In this document: positions 17,546 through 26,557 of the stretch, in pieces
Position numbering within the stretch: position 1 is the stretch's first letter
Layout: each line of letters begins with the position of its first letter
NCBI RefSeq assembly: GCF_014196835.1
Contig: NZ_JACIEK010000001.1
Location: 880,283-944,282, forward strand
Length of the DNA: 64,000 nucleotides
Direction of reading: 5' to 3'
Origin: Aureimonas pseudogalii
GTDB taxonomy: Bacteria; Pseudomonadota; Alphaproteobacteria; Rhizobiales; Rhizobiaceae
The notes under the pieces: generated by a model
Seen by the model: the letters and a program-made list of their open reading frames with translations, nothing else
What the model was told of the DNA's origin: nothing
Databases searched by the model: none
Program-made: the position numbers and the translations under genes

Positions 17546-18637
17546 TCACTGCCCCGTCTTGACGGTGGTGAAGGCGCGCGTCACGAGGCGCTGGGAGCGG
17601 GCGTCGTAGGGCTTCTTGGTGAAGAGCGTGGCGAGCGTCGCCGCGTCCGGGTAGATCGCCGAATCCTGGATGATCTTGGGCTCGATCAGCGGCTGCGAGG
17701 CGAGGTTGCCGTTGGCGTAGCTCGTGTGGTTGCTCGCCTTGGCGATCACGTCCGGCCGCATCAAGTAGTCGATGAATTGGTGCGCCGCGTCGACATGGGG
17801 GGCATCGGTGGGAACGACCATCTGGTCGAACCACATCATCGCGCCCTCCTTGGGGATGGCGTAGGCGATCTCGACGCCGGCGCCCGCTTCCGCCGCCCGG
17901 TCGCGCGCCTGGAAGACGTCGCCGGAGAAGCCGACGGCCACGCAGATGTCGCCGTTGGCCAGCGCGTTGATGTATTCGGAGGAGTGGAAGCGGCGGATGA
18001 AGGGGCGCACCTTCATCAGGAGTTCCTCGGCCTTGCCGATGGTCTCGGCGTCGCGCGCATCGGGGTCGAGGCCGAGATAGCGCAGCGCCGCGGGGATGAT
18101 CTCGCCGGGGGCGTCGAGCATGTCGATGCCGCATTTCGACAGGGGCTCGGCATATTTCGGATCGAACACCAGCGCCCAGCTGTCCACCGGCGCGTCGGGC
18201 AGGATCGCCTTCACCTTGGCGACGTTGTAGCCGACGCCGGTGGTGCCCCACATATAGTTGACGGAGTAGGCGTTGCCGGGATCGTAGGCGGCGACGCGCT
18301 CGGTGATGAGGGGCCACATGTTCTTCAGGTTCGGCAGCTTGGCGGGATCGAGCTTCTGGAACACGCCGGCCTCGATCTGGCGCGCCATGTACTCGGCCGA
18401 GGGCACCACCACGTCGTAGCCGCTGCCGCCCGCCAGAAGCCGCGTCTCCAGGATCTCGTTGGAATCGTAGACGTCGTAGACGACGCGGATACCCGTTTCC
18501 TTCGTGAAGGCGTCGACGGTCGAGGTGTCGATATAGTCCGACCAGTTGTAGACGTTGACGACCTTGTCCTGCGCCAGCGCCGCGTGCGGGGCGGCGGCGG
18601 CGAGAGCCGCACCGAGAAATGCGGGGAGACGCTTCAT
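17546..18637 (-). CDS. potF: Putrescine-binding periplasmic protein PotF
   Basis: Substrate-binding protein of 363 residues, first gene of potFGHI. Its Sec signal peptide (MKRLPAFLGAALAAAAPHA) ends after ALA at residue 22. The mature protein opens VVNVYNWSDYIDTSTVDAFTKETG, the PotF/PotD hallmark holding polyamine-contacting Trp and Tyr. NYMWGTTGVGYN and the DQMVVPTDAPH region are also typical. The ATG at 18637 is chosen because it begins the signal peptide; a longer frame to 18718 adds only Arg-rich residues. Together with the puuA-like and puuB-like genes it suggests putrescine used as carbon and nitrogen source. Confidence 0.93.
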   Translation of the reverse strand: MKRLPAFLGAALAAAAPHAALAQDKVVNVYNWSDYIDTSTVDAFTKETGIRVVYDVYDSNEILETRLLAGGSGYDVVVPSAEYMARQIEAGVFQKLDPAKLPNLKNMWPLITERVAAYDPGNAYSVNYMWGTTGVGYNVAKVKAILPDAPVDSWALVFDPKYAEPLSKCGIDMLDAPGEIIPAALRYLGLDPDARDAETIGKAEELLMKVRPFIRRFHSSEYINALANGDICVAVGFSGDVFQARDRAAEAGAGVEIAYAIPKEGAMMWFDQMVVPTDAPHVDAAHQFIDYLMRPDVIAKASNHTSYANGNLASQPLIEPKIIQDSAIYPDAATLATLFTKKPYDARSQRLVTRAFTTVKTGQ

Positions 18638-18686
18638 GCGGGAGAACCTCTTCGTGGCGCGCCGACAGTGAGGCCGATGCGGTCGG

Positions 18687-18708
18687 CCGGTCCGGGCAAC
18701 CGGTCCGG
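18687..18708. repeat. Short direct repeat upstream of potF
   Basis: CCGGTCCGG occurs twice, at 18687-18695 and 18700-18708, separated by GCAA, 50-71 bases upstream of the potF start. It could be a tandem regulator half-site for the putrescine operon. In DNA this GC-rich a chance repeat is possible. Confidence 0.3.
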
Positions 18709-18742
18709 TCGGCGCCACTATTGTCGAGCGAGGGCGCGATTC

Positions 18743-19279
18743 CTAGTCCCCGCTGCCGTTTTCCTGCACAGGGCGCGCTTCGCGGCATTCGGCGGTGTCG
18801 CGCACCATGTAGACCGCCGTCGGCCCGTAGGCGCGCAGCTTCGCGGCCATCGCCTCGCCGTCCACGGCGCGAAAGCCATGACGCGCCCAGAAGGGCGCGG
18901 TGCCGTAGACCGAGACGAGCATCGCGGCTGGAAACGCCGCGGCGAGCGCCAGCAGCCGGGCGATCCCCTCGCCCGATCGCCCGCCGCCGCGCCATTCCGG
19001 CGCCAGGGCGACGTCGTGCAGGTAGAGCGCGTCGGCCTCATTCGGTAGTCGTCCGAGCACCGTGTCGAGCGGCGGCGGCGAGCCGAGGCGGGCGGGATAG
19101 GCCACCGCGTAGCCGACGATCGCCCCCGCATCGTCGGCCAGCACGAGGCAGCCGCCGGGAAACAGGCGCATCCGGTCGCGATACATCGCCTCGCCCTCGG
19201 GAAAGTCGGGATGGACGCGGTCGGCGAGCGCGATGACGCCGACGAGGTCGGCCTCCGTCATCGCCCGCCAGCGGACCAT
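18743..19279 (-). CDS. GNAT-family N-acetyltransferase
   Basis: A 178-residue acetyl-CoA-dependent acetyltransferase. Motif A is seen in LYLHDVALAPEWRGGGRSGEGIARLLALA (about residues 95-125), with the R-GGGRSGEG pyrophosphate-binding turn. The end contains the usual GFRAVDGEAMAAKLRAYGPTAVYMVRD segment. The ATG at 19279 is preferred because GAGGG lies eight bases upstream, overlapping the stop of the preceding gene; an ATG at 19315 would overlap that gene by 26 bases. The substrate is unknown. It lies between the hydroxylase gene and potF on the same strand, so polyamine acetylation is possible but unproven. Confidence 0.85.
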   Translation of the reverse strand: MVRWRAMTEADLVGVIALADRVHPDFPEGEAMYRDRMRLFPGGCLVLADDAGAIVGYAVAYPARLGSPPPLDTVLGRLPNEADALYLHDVALAPEWRGGGRSGEGIARLLALAAAFPAAMLVSVYGTAPFWARHGFRAVDGEAMAAKLRAYGPTAVYMVRDTAECREARPVQENGSGD

Positions 19280-19289
19280 CGGCAGACCC

Positions 19290-20078
19290 TCAGCGATGCT
19301 TCTGTCCGGCGCCATAGAACATCTTCTCCCAGGCCTTGTGGGCCTTGTAGCCCTCGCGGATGAACGGCGTGAAGACCGCGAGGTTGAGCACCGCCTTGTT
19401 CGTCAGGTTGGCGGGGAAGGCGAGCGGCTTCTCGAAATCGACGAAGAGCACGACGCGCACTCCGGTCGAGTGGTTCCAGGCCTCGTGCTCGTAGGCGTCG
19501 TCGAAGATCAGCGCCTTGCCCTCCTCCCAGTGGCAGGTCCGGTCGGCGATGCGGATGCCGATCTTGTCGGGCTCGGGCGGCACGAGCAGGCCGAGATGGA
19601 AGCGCAGCACGCCGTTATAGGGTCCGCGATGGGGCGGCAGGTGCTTGCCGGGCTCGAAGATCGAGAACATGGCCGACTTCATGCCGGGGATCTTCTGCAG
19701 GATGCGCCAGGTCTCGGGGCACTGGCGGATCGCCTCCTCCGACTTGATGCCGTAGCCGCAGAGGAAGAACGTCTTCCAGTTCTGGTCCGAGGAGATGGAG
19801 CGCACCTCCGAGGAGATCTCGTGGAAGGCGGGCAGGTCGCCCTTGCGCACCAGAACCTCGTCGAGCTCGGCGCGGATCAGGCGCCATTCGCTCTCGACCT
19901 CGCGCGCCCAGGGGAAATCGTCGGTCGGATAGACCGGCGGATTGCCGCGCGCGGCGTATTTCAGGTTCAGCCGCTCGGCCCCGTCGACGAGCGACTGGAC
20001 GGTGCGCGCCACCGCGCCGCCGCGCGACATCGTGTCTTCGAGGCCGGCGGTCTTGGTCTTCTGGGTGCTGTCGGTCAT
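19290..20078 (-). CDS. Aspartyl/asparaginyl beta-hydroxylase-type dioxygenase (LpxO/OlsC-like)
   Basis: A 262-residue Fe(II)/2-oxoglutarate-dependent oxygenase. The iron- and cosubstrate-binding motifs are HRGPYNGVLRFHLGLLVP (first metal His, about residue 153), the later EHEAWNHS (second His) and RVVLFVDF (2-oxoglutarate Arg). The length and the lack of a signal peptide fit bacterial lipid hydroxylases such as LpxO (lipid A) and OlsC (ornithine lipid) better than the peptide hydroxylases. The exact substrate cannot be told. Codon use matches the neighbours. Confidence 0.85.
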   Translation of the reverse strand: MTDSTQKTKTAGLEDTMSRGGAVARTVQSLVDGAERLNLKYAARGNPPVYPTDDFPWAREVESEWRLIRAELDEVLVRKGDLPAFHEISSEVRSISSDQNWKTFFLCGYGIKSEEAIRQCPETWRILQKIPGMKSAMFSIFEPGKHLPPHRGPYNGVLRFHLGLLVPPEPDKIGIRIADRTCHWEEGKALIFDDAYEHEAWNHSTGVRVVLFVDFEKPLAFPANLTNKAVLNLAVFTPFIREGYKAHKAWEKMFYGAGQKHR

Positions 20079-20324
20079 CAGATGCGCCGCGCCTCGCGGC
20101 CTCCTTGCCCCGCCGATGCGACGGTCCCGATTTCAGATAGCTCGATCGGTGTCATTTCAATGACGGCGGCCGGCCGATCGCCCCTTTCCGCGCTGCGTTT
20201 CGGGGCCGGATCCGCCGATCCCCGGCAACCGCCCGCCGCCGTCGATCCGCCGGCCCGGCGCGCCTTTCGCCGCGCCGGGCGACAGGCTATGGTCGGCGAT
20301 CCCCGCAACCGCCCGCAGGATTGC

Positions 20325-21854
20325 ATGCCCGACCCTTCCCGCCCGACGAAGCTCGACGCGAAGACGCGCTCGAAGATCAAGCGCGACAAGCCGAAGCGCC
20401 GGACGGCAGAGGGCGGAGGATCGACGGCGGGCCGCGCCAGCCCGCCGAAGTCCCGCGTCCTCGAGGCCGAGCGGCCGGCCTATCTCGAGCGGCGCCGCGG
20501 CGTCGGCTCGATGGCGGAGGCCGCCGAATGGCTGCGGGTGCGCGGCATCGAGGATCTCGAGTGCATCACGCCGGATCTGGCGGGCGTGGCCCGCGGCAAG
20601 ATGATGCCGGCCAAGAAGTTCACCGGCAACACCTCGCTCGCCCTGCCCTCCGCGCTGTTCATGCACACGATCTCCGGCGAATACCCGGACGAGACCGGCG
20701 AGTTCCGCTATTCGCCGAACGACGGCGACCTCAAGCTCGTGCCCGATCTCTCCACCCTCTCGGAGGTGCCCTGGGAGAGCGACGCCACCGCGCAGGTGAT
20801 CTGCGATCTCGTGGACACGGCCGGCGCGGCCGTCGGCTACACGCCGCGCAACGTGCTGAAGCGCGTGCTGCAGCTCTATGAAGAGCGCGGCTGGCAGCCG
20901 ATCGTGGCGCCCGAGATCGAGTTCTACCTCGTCTCCAAGAACGTCGATCCCGACTACCCGCTGACCCCGCCGATCGGGCGCTCGGGCCGGCAGATCTCCG
21001 GCGGGCAGGCCTATTCGATCGGCGGCGTCAACGAGTTCGACGAGCTGATTGACGACATCTATCACTTCTCCGACCGGCAGGGCCTGGAGATCGACACGCT
21101 GATCCACGAGGACGGCGCGGCGCAGCTCGAGATCAACCTGCGCCACGGCGATCCGATCGAGCTCGCCGACCAAGTCTTCATGTTCAAGCGCACGATCCGC
21201 GAGGCCGCGCTCAAGCACGACATCTACGCCACGTTCATGGCCAAACCCATTCAGGGCCAGCCGGGCTCGGCGATGCACATCCACCAGTCGGTGATCGACC
21301 TGAAGACCGGCGCCAACGTCTTTTCCAACGACGACGGCTCGCCCTCGCAGCTGTTCTACCACTTCATCGGCGGCATGCAGCGCTACGTGCCGGCGGCGCT
21401 CATCATGATGGCGCCCTACGTCAACTCCTACCGCCGCCTCACCTACGGCATGTCGGCGCCCACCAACAACGCCTGGGGCTACGACAACCGCACCACGGCC
21501 TTCCGTATCCCGTCCTCCGACGCCTCCTCGCGGCGCGTCGAGAACCGCCTGCCCTCCTCCGACGCCAACCCCTATCTGGCGCTCGCCGCCTCGCTGGCCT
21601 GCGGCTGGCTCGGCATGGTCAACGCCGTCGACCCCGACCAGCCGACCGACCGCACGGTGAACGAGGACGGCATCATCTCGCTGCCCCGGGGCCTGCTGGA
21701 GGCCGTCGCCGCCTTCGAGGCGGAGGAGGCATTCCACGAGGTGCTCTCGCGCGAGTTCGTGGGCACCTATGCCGGCATCAAGCGCGGCGAGTTCGAGACC
21801 TTCATGCAGGTCATCAGCCCGTGGGAGCGCGAGTTCCTGCTGCTCAATGTCTGA
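20325..21854 (+). CDS. puuA: Glutamine synthetase family protein, gamma-glutamylputrescine synthetase-like (PuuA)
   Basis: ATP-dependent ligase of 509 residues of the GlnA fold. Visible motifs include the metal/glutamate site IHEDGAAQLEINLRHGDP, ATP-site MHIHQSV, SAPTNNAWGYDNRTTAFRIP and VENRLPSSDANPYLALAA. It overlaps the puuB-like oxidase by 8 bases and lies near potFGHI, pointing to ligation of glutamate to putrescine rather than ammonia assimilation. ATG at 20325 has AGGA four bases ahead. This start gives a Lys/Arg-rich N-terminal extension of roughly 60 residues before the catalytic domain; an internal ATG at 20511 is an alternative without a clear ribosome-binding site. Confidence 0.86.
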   Translation: MPDPSRPTKLDAKTRSKIKRDKPKRRTAEGGGSTAGRASPPKSRVLEAERPAYLERRRGVGSMAEAAEWLRVRGIEDLECITPDLAGVARGKMMPAKKFTGNTSLALPSALFMHTISGEYPDETGEFRYSPNDGDLKLVPDLSTLSEVPWESDATAQVICDLVDTAGAAVGYTPRNVLKRVLQLYEERGWQPIVAPEIEFYLVSKNVDPDYPLTPPIGRSGRQISGGQAYSIGGVNEFDELIDDIYHFSDRQGLEIDTLIHEDGAAQLEINLRHGDPIELADQVFMFKRTIREAALKHDIYATFMAKPIQGQPGSAMHIHQSVIDLKTGANVFSNDDGSPSQLFYHFIGGMQRYVPAALIMMAPYVNSYRRLTYGMSAPTNNAWGYDNRTTAFRIPSSDASSRRVENRLPSSDANPYLALAASLACGWLGMVNAVDPDQPTDRTVNEDGIISLPRGLLEAVAAFEAEEAFHEVLSREFVGTYAGIKRGEFETFMQVISPWEREFLLLNV

Positions 21855-23136
21855 GCCCTACCAGTCGCCGATCTCGCCTGGCCGGTCCTGGTACGAGGAT
21901 TCGGTGCCCGATCGCCCGCGCCATCCCCGGCTGGAAGGCTCGGTCCAGGCCGACGTGCTCGTGGTCGGCGGCGGCTTCACCGGGCTGTCGGCAGCGCTGC
22001 ATCTGGCCGCCAGCGGGGTGCGCGTCGTGCTTCTCGAGGCCGCGCGGCTCGGCGACGGCGCCTCGGGGCGCAACGGCGGCCAGTTCGGCACCGGCCACCG
22101 CGTCTGGCCGGAAGACCTCGAGGCGAGCCTCGGCCTGGAACGCTCGCGCCGCCTCTTCGCGCTGGCCGAGGAGGCGAAGGCGCATCTCCACGAGATGATG
22201 GCGACGCACGGCATCGACGCCGACTACCGCCCCGGCCAGATCTCCCTCGTCCACAAGCGCCGCTACGTCGACGAGTTCCGCCGCCATGCCGCGATCCTGC
22301 GCGATCGCTACGACTACCCGCACGCCGCCTTCATGGACCGCGCCGAGACCGCCGAGCGCCTGGGATCGCCGGCCTATCATGCCGGGGTTCGCGACACCGG
22401 CACCGGGCATCTCCATCCGATGAAGCTCCTCGTCGGCACGGCGCGAGCCGCAGCTGCCGCCGGCGCCCGGCTCTTCGAGGAGACGCCGGTGCGCGCCGTG
22501 CGCCGCGAGGGCGGACACATCGTCGCCGAGACGCCGTTCGGCACCGTCACGGCCGACCGGGCGCTGCTCGCGACCAATGGCCACGGCGGCGGGCTCAACC
22601 GGCAGAGCGCCGCCCACGTCATGCCGATCCGCTCCTTCATCGGCGCCACCGAGCCGCTAGCCGAGCCCGCGCGCGTGTTGCCGGGCAACGAGGCGGCCGA
22701 CGATTCGCGCTTCGTGGTGCGCTACTTTCGCAAGAGCGTCGACGGGCGCCTGCTCTTCGGCGGGCGGGAGGCCTATTCCTCGTCGGCGGGCGACATCGCC
22801 GGCCAGATCCGCCGCCAGATCGCCGACGTCTATCCCCATCTCGCCGACGTCGCGATCACCCATGCCTGGGGCGGCTCGGTGGCGGTGACGATGACGCGCA
22901 TGCCCTATGTCGCCGAGCCGGAGCCAGGCCTGACGACCATCGGCGGCTTCTCCGGCCATGGCGTCCTTCTCTCTCACTTCACCGGACGCCTCTATGCCGA
23001 GCGCGTCGCCGGCAACCGGGACCGGCTCGCCGAGTTCGAGGATCTGCGCATTCCCTCCTTTCCCGGCGGCACCGCCTTGCGAAAGCCGCTGCTTTTCCTC
23101 GCCATGACTTGGTTCGCCCTGCGCGATCGGCTTTGA
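21847..23136 (+). CDS. puuB: FAD-dependent oxidoreductase, gamma-glutamylputrescine oxidase-like (PuuB)
   Basis: A 429-residue DAO-family flavoenzyme. The Rossmann motif VLVVGGGFTGLSAALHLA lies near residues 38-55, followed by GASGRNGGQFGTG, typical of PuuB/OrdL. The C-terminal GFSGHGVLLSHFTGRLYAE completes the FAD site. It probably oxidises gamma-glutamylputrescine to the aldehyde, producing ammonia and hydrogen peroxide, using the product of the coupled upstream ligase. The puuC aldehyde dehydrogenase and puuD hydrolase are not in the window. Confidence 0.88.
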   Translation: MSEPYQSPISPGRSWYEDSVPDRPRHPRLEGSVQADVLVVGGGFTGLSAALHLAASGVRVVLLEAARLGDGASGRNGGQFGTGHRVWPEDLEASLGLERSRRLFALAEEAKAHLHEMMATHGIDADYRPGQISLVHKRRYVDEFRRHAAILRDRYDYPHAAFMDRAETAERLGSPAYHAGVRDTGTGHLHPMKLLVGTARAAAAAGARLFEETPVRAVRREGGHIVAETPFGTVTADRALLATNGHGGGLNRQSAAHVMPIRSFIGATEPLAEPARVLPGNEAADDSRFVVRYFRKSVDGRLLFGGREAYSSSAGDIAGQIRRQIADVYPHLADVAITHAWGGSVAVTMTRMPYVAEPEPGLTTIGGFSGHGVLLSHFTGRLYAERVAGNRDRLAEFEDLRIPSFPGGTALRKPLLFLAMTWFALRDRL

Positions 23137-23223
23137 CGGGCTTGCGCATTCGGCCCGAACCGGCCACCTGAGACGAGACTAGAAGCCGATCGCACGCCAC
23201 GCCTTTTCCGGACGATTTTTCCC

Positions 23224-23841
23224 GTGCCCCAAGCCGCCTTCCCCGACGCCGCCGACGACCGCGCGCCGCCCACCCTGCGAGAGCGGCTGCGCATCGAGAC
23301 TCGGCAGGACCACGAGGCGCTCGACGCCCTCTTCGACGGGATGCTGGAGGACGAGAGCGACCGACGCTACCGCGGCTTCGTCGCCATGAATCTCCTCGCC
23401 CACCGCGCGATCGAGCCGCGTCTCGTGGGCGCGCTGGCAGAGGCCGGCTGGCAGCCGGGAGACCGGCTGGAGGCCGCCGAGCGCGACGCGCGCGCCCTCG
23501 GGCTCGAAGCCGCCGAACCCCCGCCCTTTCCGCTCGCCCCCCTCGCGGTCCCGGCCGCCTTCGGCGTCGCCTACGTGCTGGAGGGATCGCGTCTCGGCGC
23601 GCGGTTCATGCTGAAGGCGCTCAAGGCGCGCGAAGCCGACGCCCCTCGAAACCGTCTGCCGACGCATTACCTTCAGGCTTCGGGCGACCCGTCGCCGTTT
23701 CGAAACCTCCTGACGGCGATGAACGAGGCTGGGATGACTGAGGACGACCAGACCCTCGCAATCGAGGCGGCGAGACGGACCTTCCGCTATTTCCGGCAGA
23801 TCGCCGCGACCTGGCCCCACGACGGCGGCCCGCGAACTTGA
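23224..23841 (+). CDS. bphO: Heme oxygenase-like biliverdin-forming protein (BphO type)
   Basis: A 205-residue helical protein of the bacterial heme oxygenase family, which opens heme to biliverdin, iron and CO. LRERLRIETRQDHEALDALF carries His30 at the position of the proximal heme ligand. AAFGVAYVLEGSRLGARFM is the distal-helix glycine region. GTG is the start, and the stop overlaps the phytochrome start as TTGA. That pairing means it probably supplies the biliverdin chromophore rather than serving iron scavenging. Confidence 0.88.
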   Translation: MPQAAFPDAADDRAPPTLRERLRIETRQDHEALDALFDGMLEDESDRRYRGFVAMNLLAHRAIEPRLVGALAEAGWQPGDRLEAAERDARALGLEAAEPPPFPLAPLAVPAAFGVAYVLEGSRLGARFMLKALKAREADAPRNRLPTHYLQASGDPSPFRNLLTAMNEAGMTEDDQTLAIEAARRTFRYFRQIAATWPHDGGPRT

Positions 23842-26429
23842 GCATTGCCCCCGCTTCGGATCACACCGTCGACCTCACCAATTGCGAGCGCGAGCCGATC
23901 CAGTTCCTGGGTCGCATCCAGAATGTCGGCTTCCTCATCGCCGTCTCGATGGACTGGCTGATCGAGCGCGTCTCGGCCAATATCGGCGACTATCTCGCCG
24001 TCGATCCCGCCGCGCTGCCCGGCGAAGCGATGGTGGCCGTCCTTCCCGAGGCGAGCATCCATGCCATCCGCGGACGCCTGCAGATCCTGTCGGCCGACGA
24101 CGGATCGGAGCGGCTCTTCAACTTCGACTTGTTGGGCACCGGCCAGCCCTTCGACGTCGCCATCCACGTCTCCGGCCAGACGATCGTCATCGAGGCCGAG
24201 CCGGCCTCCGAGCGGCCGGGCATCAACCCGAGCGCCCTCGTCAAGAGCATGATCGCGCGGGTCCAGAAGACCGCCACTCTCGACACGCTCTTCCGCGAAT
24301 GCGTGCGCCAGCTGCGCGGCATCACCGGGTTCGACCGCGTCATGCTCTACCGCTTCGCCTCGACGGGCGCGGGCTCGGTGGTGGCCGAATCCGCCCGCTC
24401 GGGCATCGGCGCGTTTCTCGGCCTCAACTACCCGGCCACCGACATTCCCGCGCAGGCGCGCGCCCTCTACGTGCGCAATCAGATCCGCATCATCGCCGAC
24501 GTCAACGCCGAAAGCGTCGCGGTCGTGCCCGAGCTTGATCCGCACGGAAAGCCGCTCGATCTCTCGCTGTCGGTGATGCGCTCGGTCTCGCCGATCCATC
24601 TCGAATATTTGCGCAACATGGGCGTCTCCGCCTCCATGTCGGTGTCGATCGTGATCGACGGCGCGCTCTGGGGCCTTTTCGCCCTCCACCATTACTCGCC
24701 GCGTCACCTGCCGCTGGAGATCCGCGCCGCGACCGAGCTGTTCGGCCAGATGGTGTCGCTCATCATCGAGGGGCGCCTCTATAAGGAGGCGCGGCGCGTC
24801 GACGAGGAGGCGCGCGCCCTGCACGACCGGTTCGTCTCCAAGATCGCCGCGGCCTCGCCCTCGATGGACACGATCGCGGAGTTCGCCGAGGATCTGCGCG
24901 AGATCATCCCGTGCGACGGTTTCGCGGTCTGGGCGAAGGGGGTGGGCAAATGCTTCGGCCAGTGCCCGACGCAGGACGAGCTGCCGGGCCTCGCGCGCTT
25001 CCTCAACCGCGCGGGATCGAGCCGCGTCTACGCAACGGACGAGCTGTCCGCGTTCCACCCGCCTGCCGCCGATTACGTGATGCGCGCGGCCGGCGTTCTC
25101 GCCATCCCGATCTCGCGCAGTCCACGCGACTACATCCTCTTCTTCCGGCGCGAAATCGTCCAGACGGTGGACTGGGCCGGCGATCCCAAGACCAAGGAAG
25201 TGATGGTCGGGCCGAACGGCGTGCGGCTCAGCCCGCGCAAGAGCTTCGAGGCCTGGAAGGAGACGGTCTACGGCAAGTCGCTGCCCTTCACCGACGCCGA
25301 GCGAAAGGCCGCGGAGGGCTTGCGCGTCTCGATCCTCGAAGTGCTGCTGCGCTTCAACGAGGAGACCGAGCGCCAGCAGAACCTCGCCACGCAGCGCCAG
25401 GAACTGCTGATCGCCGAACTCAACCACCGCGTCCGCAACATCCTGAGCCTCATCCGCGCGCTCATCGTGCAGTCGAAGCCGGGCGCTTCGAGCGTCGACG
25501 ACTTCGCCCGCATCATCGGCGGCCGCATCCAGGCGCTGGCGCGCGCCCACGACCAGATCACCAGCGACCAGTTCGCCAGCACCTCGCTGCGCGACATCGT
25601 CAAGACCGAGGTCGCCGCCTATATCGGCGCCAAGATTGACCGGGTGCATCTCGAAGGCCCAGACATCTTCGTCGAAGCCATCACCTTCTCCACGCTCGCC
25701 CTCGTGTTCCACGAACTCGTGACGAACTCGGCCAAATACGGCGCGCTGTCGGATTCCTCCGGCAGCGTCCGGGTGTCCTGGCACATCGACGCCGACGACG
25801 GCTGCCGCATCACCTGGACCGAGAGCGGCGGTCCGGCCGTGACGCCGCCGGCGCGCCGCGGCTTCGGCTCCACCATCATCGAGCGCTCGATCCCACACGA
25901 TCTCGGCGGCGAAGCCCGTCTCGACTATCGCCTCGCCGGCCTCGTGGCGCATTTCACCCTGCCCCAGACGGTGTTCCACCTCGATCGTCCCCGGGCGCCT
26001 GCCGAGCCCTTCGTGGAGACCGCCTCGACGATGCCCCTCACCGCCGTTCCGCATTCGCTGAAGGGCCTCGTCGGCCTCGTGGTCGAGGACAACATGATCA
26101 TCTCGTTGGATGCCGAGCAGCTGCTGCTCGACAACGGCATGGAGAGCGTGTTCACCGCCGCGAGCGTCGCGGAGGCGCGCAAACTCATCGAGGCGCACCC
26201 GATCGACGTGGCCCTCCTCGACGTCAATCTCGGCTCGGAAACGAGTTTTCCGCTCGTCGGAAACCTCAACGCCAAGGCCATCCCCTTCGTGTTCGTCACC
26301 GGTTACGGCGAGGCGATCGATCTGCCCGCCGAGGCCGAGGATGCCCGCGCGATCAAGAAGCCCTTCGCCACCGAACAGCTCGTCGTCGCGATCGCACAAG
26401 CCGTGGCGAAACGGACCGGCCGGGCGTGA
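23838..26429 (+). CDS. bphP: Bacteriophytochrome with HWE histidine kinase and C-terminal receiver
   Basis: An 863-residue red/far-red photoreceptor. Order: PAS (about 10-115) with Cys16 as the biliverdin attachment site; GAF (about 140-310) with the YPATDIPAQAR variant of the PASDIP motif and the chromophore His in SPIHLEYLRNMGV; PHY (about 325-500) with tongue motifs WAGDP and PRKSF. Then comes an HWE kinase with ELNHRVRN (His530), HELVTNSAKYGALS and WTESGGP. A receiver domain ends it, with LLDVNLG (Asp795) and the switch Lys in IKKPF. TTG is the start, coupled to the heme oxygenase gene. HWE kinases with an attached receiver often feed the general stress response; that is inference. Confidence 0.93.
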   Translation: MSIAPASDHTVDLTNCEREPIQFLGRIQNVGFLIAVSMDWLIERVSANIGDYLAVDPAALPGEAMVAVLPEASIHAIRGRLQILSADDGSERLFNFDLLGTGQPFDVAIHVSGQTIVIEAEPASERPGINPSALVKSMIARVQKTATLDTLFRECVRQLRGITGFDRVMLYRFASTGAGSVVAESARSGIGAFLGLNYPATDIPAQARALYVRNQIRIIADVNAESVAVVPELDPHGKPLDLSLSVMRSVSPIHLEYLRNMGVSASMSVSIVIDGALWGLFALHHYSPRHLPLEIRAATELFGQMVSLIIEGRLYKEARRVDEEARALHDRFVSKIAAASPSMDTIAEFAEDLREIIPCDGFAVWAKGVGKCFGQCPTQDELPGLARFLNRAGSSRVYATDELSAFHPPAADYVMRAAGVLAIPISRSPRDYILFFRREIVQTVDWAGDPKTKEVMVGPNGVRLSPRKSFEAWKETVYGKSLPFTDAERKAAEGLRVSILEVLLRFNEETERQQNLATQRQELLIAELNHRVRNILSLIRALIVQSKPGASSVDDFARIIGGRIQALARAHDQITSDQFASTSLRDIVKTEVAAYIGAKIDRVHLEGPDIFVEAITFSTLALVFHELVTNSAKYGALSDSSGSVRVSWHIDADDGCRITWTESGGPAVTPPARRGFGSTIIERSIPHDLGGEARLDYRLAGLVAHFTLPQTVFHLDRPRAPAEPFVETASTMPLTAVPHSLKGLVGLVVEDNMIISLDAEQLLLDNGMESVFTAASVAEARKLIEAHPIDVALLDVNLGSETSFPLVGNLNAKAIPFVFVTGYGEAIDLPAEAEDARAIKKPFATEQLVVAIAQAVAKRTGRA

Positions 26430-26557
26430 CGAACCGCCGTCCCGACACCGCCGCGCCCGATGCGGCGCCGGCCCGGCTTTCCAATATCAATCGATTAGCA
26501 TAAAGCCTTTCGGAAGGGTCCGAGGCCCTTTCGCGAGCCGAGCCGGAGGTGCCACCC

